NCBI RefSeq assembly: GCF_016735595.1
Contig: NZ_JAERRB010000019.1
Location: forward strand, 62,001 to 126,000
Direction of reading: 5' to 3'
Length of the DNA stretch: 64,000 bases
From: Chryseolinea lacunae
GTDB lineage: Bacteria; Bacteroidota; Bacteroidia; Cytophagales; Cyclobacteriaceae
A program made the translations under genes and the position numbers. The notes under the pieces are model-generated. The model was not told the origin of the DNA. It saw nothing but the letters and a program-made list of their open reading frames with translations, and did no database searches. Positions 18,906 to 28,761 of this stretch are shown here, piece after piece (the first letter of the stretch is position 1; each line of letters starts with the position of its first letter).

Positions 18906-21900
18906 ATGAATAAACCTATTCCTAAAAAAATTATTGCTCTTATGAGAATATCGTTGATACAAGCAGTAATGGCAGGTGTTTTCAGCGTATGGGCATACGG
19001 ATTCGAATCCAAAGGTCAGGAAATCTTGGATCGTAAAATTTCCGTTCATGTTGAAAAGAAAAGTATCAAAGCCATTCTGCAGGTCATCGAGCAAGAAGCA
19101 AAAGTAAAGTTCACGTATCAGTCCCAGCTCATCCGATCCTTTAGCCCGGTATCACTGGAGATTTCCGATGTAAAAATCAGTGATGCCCTGACTGAAATAC
19201 TAGGTCCCAGCATTTCCTATGAAGTAGACGGCAACCAAATCATTCTGAAACCCGCTTCCGTGCCGGAAGAGGAAGCTTCCTCCTACGAGACCGCCATCCG
19301 TGCCAGCGCGGTGGTTACGGTCACCGGCCAGGTTACCGACAGCGATGGTCAGCCCCTACCCGGCTCAAACGTGGTGGTGAAAGGCTCAAGCAATGGCGTC
19401 ACCTGCGATGCGACGGGCAAATTTTCCCTTGCTGTTCCCAACGAGGAATCGGTATTGATTATTTCCTTTATCGGTTATGCTTCCCAGGAAATCGTAGTGG
19501 GTTCGCAAACGACGATAAACGTAGTGATGGTGCCCGAACTGCAATCGCTGAGTGAAGTGGTGGTGGTAGGTTACGGTACACAGCGCAAACAGGATGTTAC
19601 CGGAGCGATCTCCTCCATCAAAGGCGATGATTTAAAAACTCAAGGATCCAACTCCATTCAAAAATCGTTGCAAGGCCGTGCGGCCGGCGTGCAGGTAGAA
19701 TCCGCCGGTGGCGAGCCTGGCTCGGGTGTAAAGATCTTGATCCGTGGTACGGGTTCGTTGAATAGCAACAACCCGCTCTACATCGTAGACGGCGTGCAGG
19801 TCGACAACATCAACAACCTGAACCCTTCCGATGTGGCCTCGATGGACATTTTAAAAGATGCATCCGCTGCCGCAATCTATGGTTCGCGGGCTTCCAATGG
19901 CGTGGTGCTGATCACCACCAAGTCCGGTTCGGAAGGCGAGATAAAATTTGATTTTAACTCCTACGTAGGCGTACAGAACGTAACCAAGAAATTGGATGTG
20001 CTGAATGCCACGGATTGGGCGACTGTAAGCAATGCTGCACACGACAACGCGGGTCTTGCCCGCCTGGATGCTGCCAACAACCCTGCGCCTACTACATCGG
20101 GCACAGATTGGCAAAAACAAATTTATCACACCGCACCGGTGCAGAACTATGTACTGTCGGCAGGCGGCGGTGGACAGAACTATAAATTCAATGTGTCGGG
20201 CGGATACCTGAACCAGGACGGTATTGTAAAAAACACCAACTACGAACGCATCAACCTGCGCATGAAATCTGAGTTCACCAAAGGGATTTTGAAGCTCGGT
20301 CAAAGCTTTATCCTGAGCCGCGAAAATGCAAGACCCCAACCCCCTGGCTTGGGTGGACAAGGTGGTAATCCGGTGGAAGCCGCCACCAAGATGATCCCCG
20401 TGTTCAACGTTTACGATCCCACAGCAGTCGGCGGCTATAGCGGCGCTTACGGACCGGTAGTGGATGTGGCCAACCCGGTAGCATCGTTGAACCTTCAAAA
20501 AATGAAGAACAACACCAACACGGCCATCCTGAATTTGTTCGCTGAACTTACGTTGGCCGAAGGCCTCAAGTATAAGTACAACCTGGGATACACCAACACA
20601 TCGGTAAACAACTTCAATTACATCTCCCCCTACCAAGTGGGTGCTTTGTTTGTGAACGCGATCTCCAAGCTCACTGAAACAAGAAGCCAGAACAACTACT
20701 TCCTCCAGGAACACACACTGAATTATTCCAAGACGTTTGGTAAGCACAGCCTCCAGGCACTTGGCGGTTTTACCTATCAGAACACCCAGTTCCGTACCCT
20801 CATCGGTTATAAGACCGGCATGCCCGATGGCATTTTCGTGCTGGACGCCGGTACGGCCAATGCACAAGTAAATAGCAACGCAAAGGAATATGCTTTGCTT
20901 TCTTACCTGGGACGTCTCGTGTATTCCTATGACAACCGCTATGTACTGACGGGTACATTCCGTCGTGATGGTTCCTCGCGTTTTGGCAACGGCTATAAAT
21001 ACGGTGCATTCCCTTCCGTCGCCCTGGCGTGGAACGCCTCCAACGAAGATTTCTTTACAGCCCTGGAACCCGTGGTAACAAACCTGAAAGTAAGGGCAAG
21101 CTATGGTGTGCTGGGTAACCAAGAAATTCCCGACTACCTGTATGTGCCCACCATTAATTCCAACCTCAACTACGTAACCGGACAAGATCAACACCTGTGG
21201 AACGGTTCTTCGCAAACCGCCTTTGCCACGCCAAACATCAAGTGGGAAAGCTCCAAGACGTTTGACATCGGAATGGACTGGGGCTTATTTAGTAACAAGC
21301 TGAACCTGACGGCTGATTATTTCATCCGTAAGAACACCGACATCCTGTTGCAGGTGCCCCTTCCTCTGTCTTCGGGCGCCAGTGGCAGCAACCCGTATGT
21401 TAACGCAGGTAGCATTACCAACAAAGGCCTGGAGCTGGCGTTGAATTATAACAACCAGGTGAACGACTTCAAATATCAACTCACCGGTACATTCACCGCC
21501 ATCAACAACGAAGTAACCGCACTGGGAACCGGAAGCCAACAGATATTTGGTGGCCAGCCTACCCACCACGGTGCATCCGCTACCGTAACCCAAGCCGGTC
21601 TGCCTGTAGGTTCGTTCTATCTAATCAAGGACATGGGCATCTTCCAAACACAGGAACAGATCAATGCTTACTCGAAAAATGGCCAGCTCATTCAACCCAA
21701 TGCAAAACCCGGCGACATCCAATTTGAAGATGCCAACGGCGACGGCGTGATCGATCAAAACGACCGCCAATATGTGGGCAGTCCAACGCCTAAATTCTCC
21801 TACGGCTTTGGCGGCAATGCATCCTGGAAGAATTTTGATATCACCATCTTCTTCCAGGGAACACAAGGCAACAAGATCTACAACGGTTTCCGTCAGGATC

Positions 21901-22307
21901 TGGAAAGCATGAGCCTGGAAGAAAACTATGCAGCATCGACCTTGAATGCTTGGACACCCTCCAACACCAACACCGACATGCCGCGTGCCGTGATCAACGA
22001 CCCGAACTACAATTCGCAAACCTCGACACGCTTCCTGGAAAATGGATCCTACCTGCGTTTCAAGACGTTACAGATCGGGTATACGTTGCCCAAGGATTTG
22101 GTGAACCGTGCCAGCATTACTTCGTGCCGTTTGTATGTGAGCTTTGACAACCTGTTTACCGTCACGGGCTATAAAGGGTTTAACCCCGACATTGGACGTC
22201 AGGATACCGGATTGCCGTACTCGGTGCTGGATCGCGGTGTGGACTTTGGTCACGTGGCCTACCCGCTGCCCCGGACTTCTTTATTTGGCGTTCAACTCTC
22301 CTTTTAA
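18906..22307 (+). CDS. SusC/RagA-type TonB-dependent transducer with N-terminal STN domain
   Basis: 1133 residues. After the signal sequence comes an STN (secretin/TonB short N-terminal) domain, about residues 40-120 (LDRKISVHVEKKSIKAILQ, SYEVDGNQIILKPA), which contacts FecR in the periplasm. Then a carboxypeptidase-like domain (SFIGYASQEIVVGSQ), VVVVGYGTQRKQDVTG, plug (ILIRGTGSLN, LYIVDGVQV, ILKDASAAAIYGSRASNGV) and a barrel ending FGVQLSF. The STN domain ties this receptor to the ECF/FecR pair just upstream. Base use looks more GC-rich, with C-ending codons, than the neighbouring loci, which also explains long non-coding open frames on the opposite strand. The substrate is unknown; no degradative enzyme is attached to this unit. 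Confidence 0.96.
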   Translation: MNKPIPKKIIALMRISLIQAVMAGVFSVWAYGFESKGQEILDRKISVHVEKKSIKAILQVIEQEAKVKFTYQSQLIRSFSPVSLEISDVKISDALTEILGPSISYEVDGNQIILKPASVPEEEASSYETAIRASAVVTVTGQVTDSDGQPLPGSNVVVKGSSNGVTCDATGKFSLAVPNEESVLIISFIGYASQEIVVGSQTTINVVMVPELQSLSEVVVVGYGTQRKQDVTGAISSIKGDDLKTQGSNSIQKSLQGRAAGVQVESAGGEPGSGVKILIRGTGSLNSNNPLYIVDGVQVDNINNLNPSDVASMDILKDASAAAIYGSRASNGVVLITTKSGSEGEIKFDFNSYVGVQNVTKKLDVLNATDWATVSNAAHDNAGLARLDAANNPAPTTSGTDWQKQIYHTAPVQNYVLSAGGGGQNYKFNVSGGYLNQDGIVKNTNYERINLRMKSEFTKGILKLGQSFILSRENARPQPPGLGGQGGNPVEAATKMIPVFNVYDPTAVGGYSGAYGPVVDVANPVASLNLQKMKNNTNTAILNLFAELTLAEGLKYKYNLGYTNTSVNNFNYISPYQVGALFVNAISKLTETRSQNNYFLQEHTLNYSKTFGKHSLQALGGFTYQNTQFRTLIGYKTGMPDGIFVLDAGTANAQVNSNAKEYALLSYLGRLVYSYDNRYVLTGTFRRDGSSRFGNGYKYGAFPSVALAWNASNEDFFTALEPVVTNLKVRASYGVLGNQEIPDYLYVPTINSNLNYVTGQDQHLWNGSSQTAFATPNIKWESSKTFDIGMDWGLFSNKLNLTADYFIRKNTDILLQVPLPLSSGASGSNPYVNAGSITNKGLELALNYNNQVNDFKYQLTGTFTAINNEVTALGTGSQQIFGGQPTHHGASATVTQAGLPVGSFYLIKDMGIFQTQEQINAYSKNGQLIQPNAKPGDIQFEDANGDGVIDQNDRQYVGSPTPKFSYGFGGNASWKNFDITIFFQGTQGNKIYNGFRQDLESMSLEENYAASTLNAWTPSNTNTDMPRAVINDPNYNSQTSTRFLENGSYLRFKTLQIGYTLPKDLVNRASITSCRLYVSFDNLFTVTGYKGFNPDIGRQDTGLPYSVLDRGVDFGHVAYPLPRTSLFGVQLSF

Positions 22308-22315
22308 TTTAAAAC

Positions 22316-23839
22316 ATGAACACGATGAAACGACATACAATTGTTTTGCTGTCACTCTTTGCAGTGGCAGCGTGTACGGATGAACTGAACCAGGTAAATC
22401 CAAATAGTCTTACCACGGCAAGCTTCTGGAAAACACAGGCCGACTTTGAAGCCGGCTTGGCCGCCTCCTATAAAATGTTCAAGCAAGTGGACAACGGCTA
22501 TTGGGGAGTGCGCGGTGTTGAGTTATCCAACGGCCGTGGCGATGATATGTTTATTCGCAACGACGTGAAGGACCTTTACCAATTGTCGACCTTCACCAAC
22601 AATGCCACGACTGGTGTGCCCGCGGGAATTTTTACCGGAGCGTACAACGCCATCTTCCGCGCCAATCAGGTGATCGAAAATCTCCCGGCAAGCGAATTAA
22701 GCGATGCCTTGAAAACACGATTGACGGCAGAAGCAAAATTCCTGCGTGCCGCCAATCACTTTATTCTCGTCATCAATTTTGGATCGGTACCCATCGTTAC
22801 GGCGGTTCCCAAAAGCAGCGCCGAGGCAGCTATTGCCAAATCCCCGGAAGCCGACGTCTGGGCGCAAATTATCAGCGACCTGAAAGAGGCCAGCCAAGGC
22901 TTGCCGGTTTCCAACGACGCCAGCGCCGTTGGCCGTGCAACAAAAGGTTCGGCCCTGGGGTACCTCGGCAAAGCCTACGTGTACACCAAGAAATGGTCTG
23001 AAGCCGAAAACACATTCAAGCTGTTGGCACAACCCGATGGCCATCCGCAAGCGCCGTTTACCTACGACTTGCTCACCAACTATGAAGAAAACTTCCTGGC
23101 TGGCTCGGACAACAACAAAGAATCGCTGTTTGAAATCCAGATGCAAAACGTTGGTGGTACGGCTCCTTGGAATGGTGAAAACGCCGGCGAGTCACAAGGC
23201 GTCACCACCGCACAAGAGTTTGCCCCTACAGAAGTGGCCGGCTGGTTCGAAATGTTCCCTTCAGACAAAATCTTCAACGAGTTTGAAAAAGAAAAAACGA
23301 TCGACAACGATTTTGATCCGAGGATGTACGCCTCGCTGGTGTGGAATTATCCCGGCGCACTGTATTACAACCTTCCCTACGCATCGTTCTCAAACCCGTT
23401 CAACTCCAAGGCCAGAATACGCAAATATCAAAACTGGCGCAACAACAACGAAGGCATCTGGATCTCCGAGATCAATGAAAAAGTACTTCGCTACGCCGAC
23501 ATTTTATTGATGTATGCTGAAGCCCTCACCCTGCAGAGCCGAACCGCCGAAGCTTATCCCCTTGTGAACCGCATTCGCGAACGTGCACACCTGGCTCCGC
23601 TGGCCGCCGGTCTTTCTGCCGATGATATGATGGATGAGATCCGTCACCAACGCATGATCGAATTCTATCGTGAAGGACTTCGTTTCTACGATCTCAAACG
23701 TTGGGGGTTAATCCAACAAGAAATGAGCAACAGCGACAAAGTGGGCCGCGAATTTTATGAGGATAAATTCCAGTACTTCCCCATTCCGCAAAATGAGATC
23801 AATACCAATATCAAGATGACGCAAAACGATCCCTGGTAA
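22316..23839 (+). CDS. SusD/RagB-family nutrient-binding lipoprotein
   Basis: 507 residues with lipobox FAVAACTDELNQ (Cys 20), the N-terminal FWKTQADFEAGLAASYKMF segment and the C-terminal RHQRMIEFYREGLRFYDLKRW motif typical of RagB/SusD. It begins 9 bp after the SusC stop and is the last gene of the ECF-controlled unit, closed by a strong terminator. It is the surface glycan-binding partner of the receptor at 18906. Confidence 0.95.
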   Translation: MNTMKRHTIVLLSLFAVAACTDELNQVNPNSLTTASFWKTQADFEAGLAASYKMFKQVDNGYWGVRGVELSNGRGDDMFIRNDVKDLYQLSTFTNNATTGVPAGIFTGAYNAIFRANQVIENLPASELSDALKTRLTAEAKFLRAANHFILVINFGSVPIVTAVPKSSAEAAIAKSPEADVWAQIISDLKEASQGLPVSNDASAVGRATKGSALGYLGKAYVYTKKWSEAENTFKLLAQPDGHPQAPFTYDLLTNYEENFLAGSDNNKESLFEIQMQNVGGTAPWNGENAGESQGVTTAQEFAPTEVAGWFEMFPSDKIFNEFEKEKTIDNDFDPRMYASLVWNYPGALYYNLPYASFSNPFNSKARIRKYQNWRNNNEGIWISEINEKVLRYADILLMYAEALTLQSRTAEAYPLVNRIRERAHLAPLAAGLSADDMMDEIRHQRMIEFYREGLRFYDLKRWGLIQQEMSNSDKVGREFYEDKFQYFPIPQNEINTNIKMTQNDPW

Positions 23840-23867
23840 AACAAATTCGAAGCCCAAATCAAAATAA

Positions 23868-23897
23868 AACAACCCGCGTAGTACCGGGTTGTTTTTT
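23868..23897 (+). terminator. Rho-independent terminator after susD
   Basis: A perfect 9-bp stem AACAACCCG (23868-23876) / CGGGTTGTT (23885-23893) followed by a T-run. It separates this operon from the convergent minus-strand genes; the A-rich left arm could let it work in both directions. Confidence 0.85.
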
Positions 23898-23985
23898 TGT
23901 CCATCGCGCCAAAGCGGCAAGCCTCTCCCACCATTAAAACTTTTTTCACTAACGAAAATCAATCCGATTAAATTCGGCTATAATT

Positions 23986-24549
23986 TCAGATCGCATAAGC
24001 CGGTGAAAGTACGATATGTTCGAAGGATCGGAGAGTCGGAGAACCTCCCTTTGGCATGTTTGGTAAAATCCGAACTTGAGGCGCTACCGAAAACTGATTA
24101 CAGACTGTATTAGGCCCGCTCACGTCGTCGGGAAAAATCTTAATCACTGGACAACGAAGTTTGCTGGCATAGACCATGTCCTTCGCTATAAAACAGTGCG
24201 GTATCCACAAAATTCTTGCCTGGTCACATTGCTTTTTTATGTCCAGCTGGGTTATCGGCGACACTAGGAAATCCGCCCCAGCCCTCAGGAAAAAGCGAGC
24301 TGACTTAGCTTCCAGAATGATACCAACGCCAAGCACGGCGTCCGGAAATCGCTGTGGGCGACATTGCACAAGCTCCGCAAAAATACGGCGTGCATTCATA
24401 CTTCGCCGTGAAATTTCAAAAACGCGCTGCCCTTCCCTATAGCGCTGCGTGATATCGTTAATGGCTGTCTCTGATTCCTTATAGTGACAAACCGAAACTA
24501 CCGTAGCGCTACGTATCGTCTTAATTACCTTTTCTATTTTTGGTCGCAT
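23986..24549 (-). CDS. KDPG/KHG aldolase-like protein (Eda family), C-terminally shortened and possibly decayed
   Basis: About 187 residues from ATG 24549 (MRPKIEKVIKTIRS), overlapping the end of the upstream symporter gene by 29 bp. Eda-like landmarks: GQRVFEISRRS (cf. GVRVLEVTLRT, with the conserved Glu), VLGVGIIL, GADFLVSP and VIKIFPDDVSGP, whose Lys matches the Schiff-base lysine of KDPG aldolase. Other sites differ: IPGxxT is IPHCFIA, PTGG is MPKGG, and the last 40 or so residues with the GGSWL motif are missing. Eda enzymes split 2-keto-3-deoxy-6-phosphogluconate into pyruvate and glyceraldehyde phosphate and would fit uronate or deoxysugar catabolism. Activity is doubtful here. Confidence 0.6.
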   Translation of the reverse strand: MRPKIEKVIKTIRSATVVSVCHYKESETAINDITQRYREGQRVFEISRRSMNARRIFAELVQCRPQRFPDAVLGVGIILEAKSARFFLRAGADFLVSPITQLDIKKQCDQARILWIPHCFIAKDMVYASKLRCPVIKIFPDDVSGPNTVCNQFSVAPQVRILPNMPKGGSPTLRSFEHIVLSPAYAI

Positions 24550-26224
24550 CTGGCAAAGCAACGGTTGATCGTCCACTGGTCATCGAAATTCTTGCTCCGG
24601 CCAGGAGTGCAAGAATCAGTATCACGGCCCCTACGACCATCACGACTAAATCGTTCTTCGCCAAAAGACCAAGCACAAATATTCCTGCCCCAACGACGAT
24701 AGCGGCGATAATAATTACTTTCACACCGAACGCATTCTGCTGCTTAACTCCCACCGTGATGGCTTTGACCACGGGTGGCTCGGATTCAAACTGCAAAGCC
24801 GACGATGAAAGCCGATTGATTGATCTGTAGTACGACTCGAATGCAAACAAAGAAAGCAGCGGCAGAAAAACACCTATTGATGTTTCAAGCATCCTTGACA
24901 ATTTCACCTGGAAGAAAACTGGATGCAGTAGCTTAAAATACAGACAGACCGACAGGGTCAACAACGTGGTAAAGACGACAGAAAATGCCGTAATCCTCTT
25001 AGAATACAACGACCATATAATCGGCGCGAACAGTGCCCCACCGGCAATGGAGGCGATCGACAATACGAGTTCAACGATGCCGCCAAGTCTTGGGATGAGC
25101 AATGCTACCCCTATGGTCGCAATCCCAAATACAACGGTGAACAGCCGGGCAACAAAAATCTGCTCGCGATCACTCGAAAGCGGTCTAATCAAATTTTTGT
25201 ACACGTCCTTGGCAAACACGGTGGCAGCAAGATTGATCGTGGTATTGGCCTTGCTAGAGGTTGCCGAAACCATTCCCGACAATACCAATCCGATCAAGCC
25301 TGCTGGAAGTACACGCTGACAGAGCATCATATAGGCACCTTCCGGTTCAAGCCCTTCAAGGGATGGATTAATGACTCTGTAAATCATGGGCGGAAGCATC
25401 CAGACCAATGGACTAATCAGATAAAGTGCCGCAAAAAGATAGGCCACCTTTTTTGCATTCCGCTCTGTGGACACGCTCGTATACCGCTGCACATATGCCC
25501 AGTTGCCACCAATGTAATAAGTCTGGTATCCTACAAAGGCAAGCATGAACAGCGCAGTATAGTCCTCGTTGAAGGGTTCAAAAAAATGGGCCGGCGCCTT
25601 GTTGATGAATTGTTGCATACCACCAACGTCTGCCAGCGATGCCGGGATAACAATAACCACTGCAGCCATTAATATTATGAATTGCACAACATCGGTCACC
25701 AGCACCGCCCATAACCCTCCGGCAGCAGTATAGAGGATTACCACCAATCCAATCACGACAATGCATGTGTTCAGGGAGAATGGTGTTGCCAGTTGGACCA
25801 TTTTACCTACGGGATATAATACGGAGGCTGTATGGGCCAAACTCAAAAACAAAACCAATACCGTATAAAATTGTTGCGTCTTTATGTCAAAGCGTAGCCC
25901 GATAAATTCAGACGCCGTCCTCGTGCCAGTTCGTTTCCACTTGCCCGCAACAAACATGGCCACGATAATCCCACTTATGGCCATGGTGAGTTGTATCACA
26001 TTGGCCACAACGCCGTGCTTGTAGGCGATTGATCCCCACACTACGAATGTGCCTGCAGAGAAATAACTGATAAAAAGCGAAAGGCCATTTATCCACCATG
26101 GCGTATCACCACCCGCTTCAAAAAAAGCTTGCCCGTCTTTGCTGCCTACCCGAGTAAATGCCACGCCTATCGCAAAGATAAGGATGGCAAAAACGATCAT
26201 AACTAGTACATCCAATGGAATCAT
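24521..26224 (-). CDS. Sodium:solute symporter (SSS family)
   Basis: About 567 residues from ATG 26224 (MIPLDVLVMIVFAIL); longer in-frame starts run back into the preceding gene and add a non-membrane extension. Many hydrophobic segments, with the family segment DTPWWINGLSLFISYFSAG and NWAYVQRY, identify an SSS transporter of the sialic-acid/sugar/acid type. The gene starts 14 bp after the FAD oxidoreductase stop and overlaps the aldolase-like gene, so the three are one operon. In such operons the symporter usually imports a monosaccharide or sugar acid released in the periplasm; the substrate is not readable. Confidence 0.92.
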   Translation of the reverse strand: MIPLDVLVMIVFAILIFAIGVAFTRVGSKDGQAFFEAGGDTPWWINGLSLFISYFSAGTFVVWGSIAYKHGVVANVIQLTMAISGIIVAMFVAGKWKRTGTRTASEFIGLRFDIKTQQFYTVLVLFLSLAHTASVLYPVGKMVQLATPFSLNTCIVVIGLVVILYTAAGGLWAVLVTDVVQFIILMAAVVIVIPASLADVGGMQQFINKAPAHFFEPFNEDYTALFMLAFVGYQTYYIGGNWAYVQRYTSVSTERNAKKVAYLFAALYLISPLVWMLPPMIYRVINPSLEGLEPEGAYMMLCQRVLPAGLIGLVLSGMVSATSSKANTTINLAATVFAKDVYKNLIRPLSSDREQIFVARLFTVVFGIATIGVALLIPRLGGIVELVLSIASIAGGALFAPIIWSLYSKRITAFSVVFTTLLTLSVCLYFKLLHPVFFQVKLSRMLETSIGVFLPLLSLFAFESYYRSINRLSSSALQFESEPPVVKAITVGVKQQNAFGVKVIIIAAIVVGAGIFVLGLLAKNDLVVMVVGAVILILALLAGARISMTSGRSTVALPDATKNRKGN

Positions 26225-26237
26225 AATATGTGAATTG

Positions 26238-28523
26238 TCAAATATGTTCGGCGACATTCTTTTCACATGGACCGTAACACAGGATCTCAAAAATTGCCGC
26301 AGGAACGTGCTGGGATGGATGAGAAACCTCAATGGTTATTTTCTTCGTTTTTATTGTGGAGGCGAGTTTAATTTTGTTGATGGTTTGATAATTGTCTCGT
26401 TTAGCATAAATCACTTTGCCGTTTTCATCCCGAATAATGTAATGCTGCACGCAAAAAGGCATCACATCTTCCGGATGCCCCATCAGAACGGTTTCCATGG
26501 GATGATCAAAGTCGGTGTCGAATTTGAGAACAATCAACTGAATCTCTTTTGGAGCATCCCACTCCAAGGTAATAGACGGCGATTTGTCTGCTAAACTTGC
26601 TGCCCAGGCATTTGGTTGTATAGTGGGCCTAGCCAATCCGTTGCATATATTCCGCGCTTCGAATCCACCCAGGGGAGTATTAAATTTTAACGCCAGGTTA
26701 TGGCCCTTGGGGCGGCGTTTTGGAGTCCAGAATTCAAATGCATCGAAACCCAGTTCTTTTGGAGGCGTTTGCGTTCCAAAGTTTGACACCGCCGGATTGA
26801 CATGATGATAGACCGTTAATATTCCAGTCATGCGCTGCGCGGTATAGGGAAGCATCACGCTGGGATTTTTGAGGAAGGTCAAATAAATGTACCGATGGAC
26901 TTTGGATATCAAATTGAAATTTAACGGAACATTATTCACCCCTTTCTGCAGCGGTATTTCAAGGGATCCCAAGGTAACATCGGGTGAATAACTATGCATC
27001 CTACTACAGACGCGAAGTTCGACCTTGAGTACTGTGCTACATTCGGCAATTACATCCATGAAAAAAGACGGCATCGGGCCAGAGCCGACGGGGATCATCT
27101 GCGCTACCGAGGTATCCAGAACTTCGTTCAATTCGACCGGCAGGTGTGTCAACTGAAGTTCGCTGGAGGCGTTTATTACCGCTTGGCGTGCGAGGTCACG
27201 CGAGTCGTCCAACACAATGCCTGGAATATGATGCCCAGACTCCATCAACTTGCGCTGAAGCTTCTTCATGAAGAAAGGTTCACCCACCGCTCTTGGCTTC
27301 AATTTATTCGTATGGCAGAGCGAAGCCGCCATAGCGACGGCTTGCCCGCCATAGGCGCTGGTACCCATCACTCGGGTAGATCCGAAGGCTACGTGGCTAA
27401 CACTGATAATCCTACCCGCCAGGAAAAGATTTTGTATTGCGTTGGAATAATAGCAACGGTATGGAATCTGATAGATTCCTTTCGAATGCCATTGATTACA
27501 TCCAGGTTTATCGCTGAACACGCCATCAGCCGGGTGAAGATCAACTGACCATCCTCCATACGCGACAGCATCTTCATGCTGGTGCTGTTGAACAATGTCT
27601 TGCTGCGTCAGGACATAGTCGCCCAGAAAGCGCCGACTCTCACGCTTTCCCGGTATGGTTCCAACCCATTCCAGGGTTAAATTTTCAGCATCCGGAAAAT
27701 TACCGGAGTTCTTAATGTAATCCCAAACGCCATACACGACCTTCCAGAGCTGCCATTTTATACTCTCCGTCTCATGCACGGTATCCAGTCTGCCACCATA
27801 CTCTATCCACCACAATTTGCATCCATGCTCATGGGTATTAAACTGCCTGTAACGCGGAATTTTAGCAATGTCGCGCATGGCGTAACAAGGTGGAACATAC
27901 CGAACGGGTTTGCCGGTGTCCTTGGTATAGAAATATAATGAATGGCCGAGTAGTTCTCCATATTCTTTACTGGGCGCAAATTTTTCATCCCATTCTTGTT
28001 CTTTCTCCGCACCCATATGAAAGGGAGCTCCTGAAAGGAATGCTATGATTCCGTCACCGGATGCATCGCAGAACAGCGGAGCATGCAACCTATACTCTGT
28101 AGAATTCTGACTGCAAAAGGCTATGAGGCTGGCGATATTATCTTCAGCATTTTTTTCGACTTGATAAACCGAAGTATTCAAGAGCAACGTAATGTTTGCT
28201 TCGGCCACCACCTTGTCCAGCAGAATAGTGTCGAATATCACGGCATTGCCTTCGCGGTTGCGATACATATTCTCTACCAATATTTCATCGATCACCCCTC
28301 CTTCCCTAGCCCAGCGGTTGTTATTTCCCATATGGGAGGTTGCGCCAAGAACCCATAGCCGTACTTCGCTGGACGCATTACCGCCAAGCACTGGACGGTC
28401 TTGAACCAACGTGACCTTTAGACCCTCACGCGCGGCTGAGATCGCACAACAGGTACCTGCCATCCCGCCTCCCACAATAACAAGATCAGAAAAAATGGTA
28501 GTTTGATTCAGTGTTCGGGACAT
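26238..28523 (-). CDS. FAD-dependent oxidoreductase (FAD_oxidored family) with C-terminal beta domain
   Basis: About 761 residues from ATG 28523, chosen for its strong Shine-Dalgarno (AGGGAGG just upstream). The N-terminal Rossmann motif DLVIVGGGMAGTCCAISAAREG and PVLGGNASSEVR are typical of the FAD_oxidored family that includes xanthan-lyase-annotated and GAG-locus proteins. Late motifs NLFLAGRIISVSHVAFGSTRVMGT and YGGQAVAMAA complete the FAD domain. The last 250 residues look like beta-sandwich material. There is no signal peptide, so it is probably cytoplasmic. It is the first gene of the symporter/aldolase operon, about 150 nt after a regulon promoter. The reaction is unknown; oxidation of an imported sugar is a reasonable guess. 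Confidence 0.85.
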   Translation of the reverse strand: MSRTLNQTTIFSDLVIVGGGMAGTCCAISAAREGLKVTLVQDRPVLGGNASSEVRLWVLGATSHMGNNNRWAREGGVIDEILVENMYRNREGNAVIFDTILLDKVVAEANITLLLNTSVYQVEKNAEDNIASLIAFCSQNSTEYRLHAPLFCDASGDGIIAFLSGAPFHMGAEKEQEWDEKFAPSKEYGELLGHSLYFYTKDTGKPVRYVPPCYAMRDIAKIPRYRQFNTHEHGCKLWWIEYGGRLDTVHETESIKWQLWKVVYGVWDYIKNSGNFPDAENLTLEWVGTIPGKRESRRFLGDYVLTQQDIVQQHQHEDAVAYGGWSVDLHPADGVFSDKPGCNQWHSKGIYQIPYRCYYSNAIQNLFLAGRIISVSHVAFGSTRVMGTSAYGGQAVAMAASLCHTNKLKPRAVGEPFFMKKLQRKLMESGHHIPGIVLDDSRDLARQAVINASSELQLTHLPVELNEVLDTSVAQMIPVGSGPMPSFFMDVIAECSTVLKVELRVCSRMHSYSPDVTLGSLEIPLQKGVNNVPLNFNLISKVHRYIYLTFLKNPSVMLPYTAQRMTGILTVYHHVNPAVSNFGTQTPPKELGFDAFEFWTPKRRPKGHNLALKFNTPLGGFEARNICNGLARPTIQPNAWAASLADKSPSITLEWDAPKEIQLIVLKFDTDFDHPMETVLMGHPEDVMPFCVQHYIIRDENGKVIYAKRDNYQTINKIKLASTIKTKKITIEVSHPSQHVPAAIFEILCYGPCEKNVAEHI

Positions 28524-28673
28524 CGTCCCTCCTTCCCTTATCATATGGTTATATTTAATACTGTTGTCAGTTCCATGTGCAACACGTGCCACCATCTTTT
28601 CCATGCTGCCACAGCCACAGAAACCGGCTGCGCTCGCCCTGAACGATGATTGCGTGAATTGCTAAACTGCAGG

Positions 28674-28738
28674 CAAGATTGTGCCTCAAAAACAATTTGT
28701 GTGATCGCTTATTAGCTTCTTGTGATGGCATATTAGCC
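28674..28738 (-). promoter_or_regulatory. Regulon promoter 3: 21-bp direct repeats plus -7 box, upstream of the FAD/symporter operon
   Basis: Plus-strand TTAGCT (28712-28717) and TTAGCC (28733-28738) are 21 bp apart. On the minus strand each half-site reads GCTAAT-N5-ATCAC, the clearest two-contact form of the six copies. CTTG at the -7 position (28674-28677) keeps the spacing seen in the others. It lies between the MFS gene stop (28762) and the FAD oxidoreductase start (28523), making a separate transcript likely. Confidence 0.6.
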
Positions 28739-28761
28739 CGGGCAACACAACGTGAGGGGTG

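Noticed and set aside
19851-21215. 454-codon open frame on the minus strand opposite the STN-type susC
   Set aside because: It is explained by the C-ending codon use of the real susC on the plus strand; its product has no recognisable domain.
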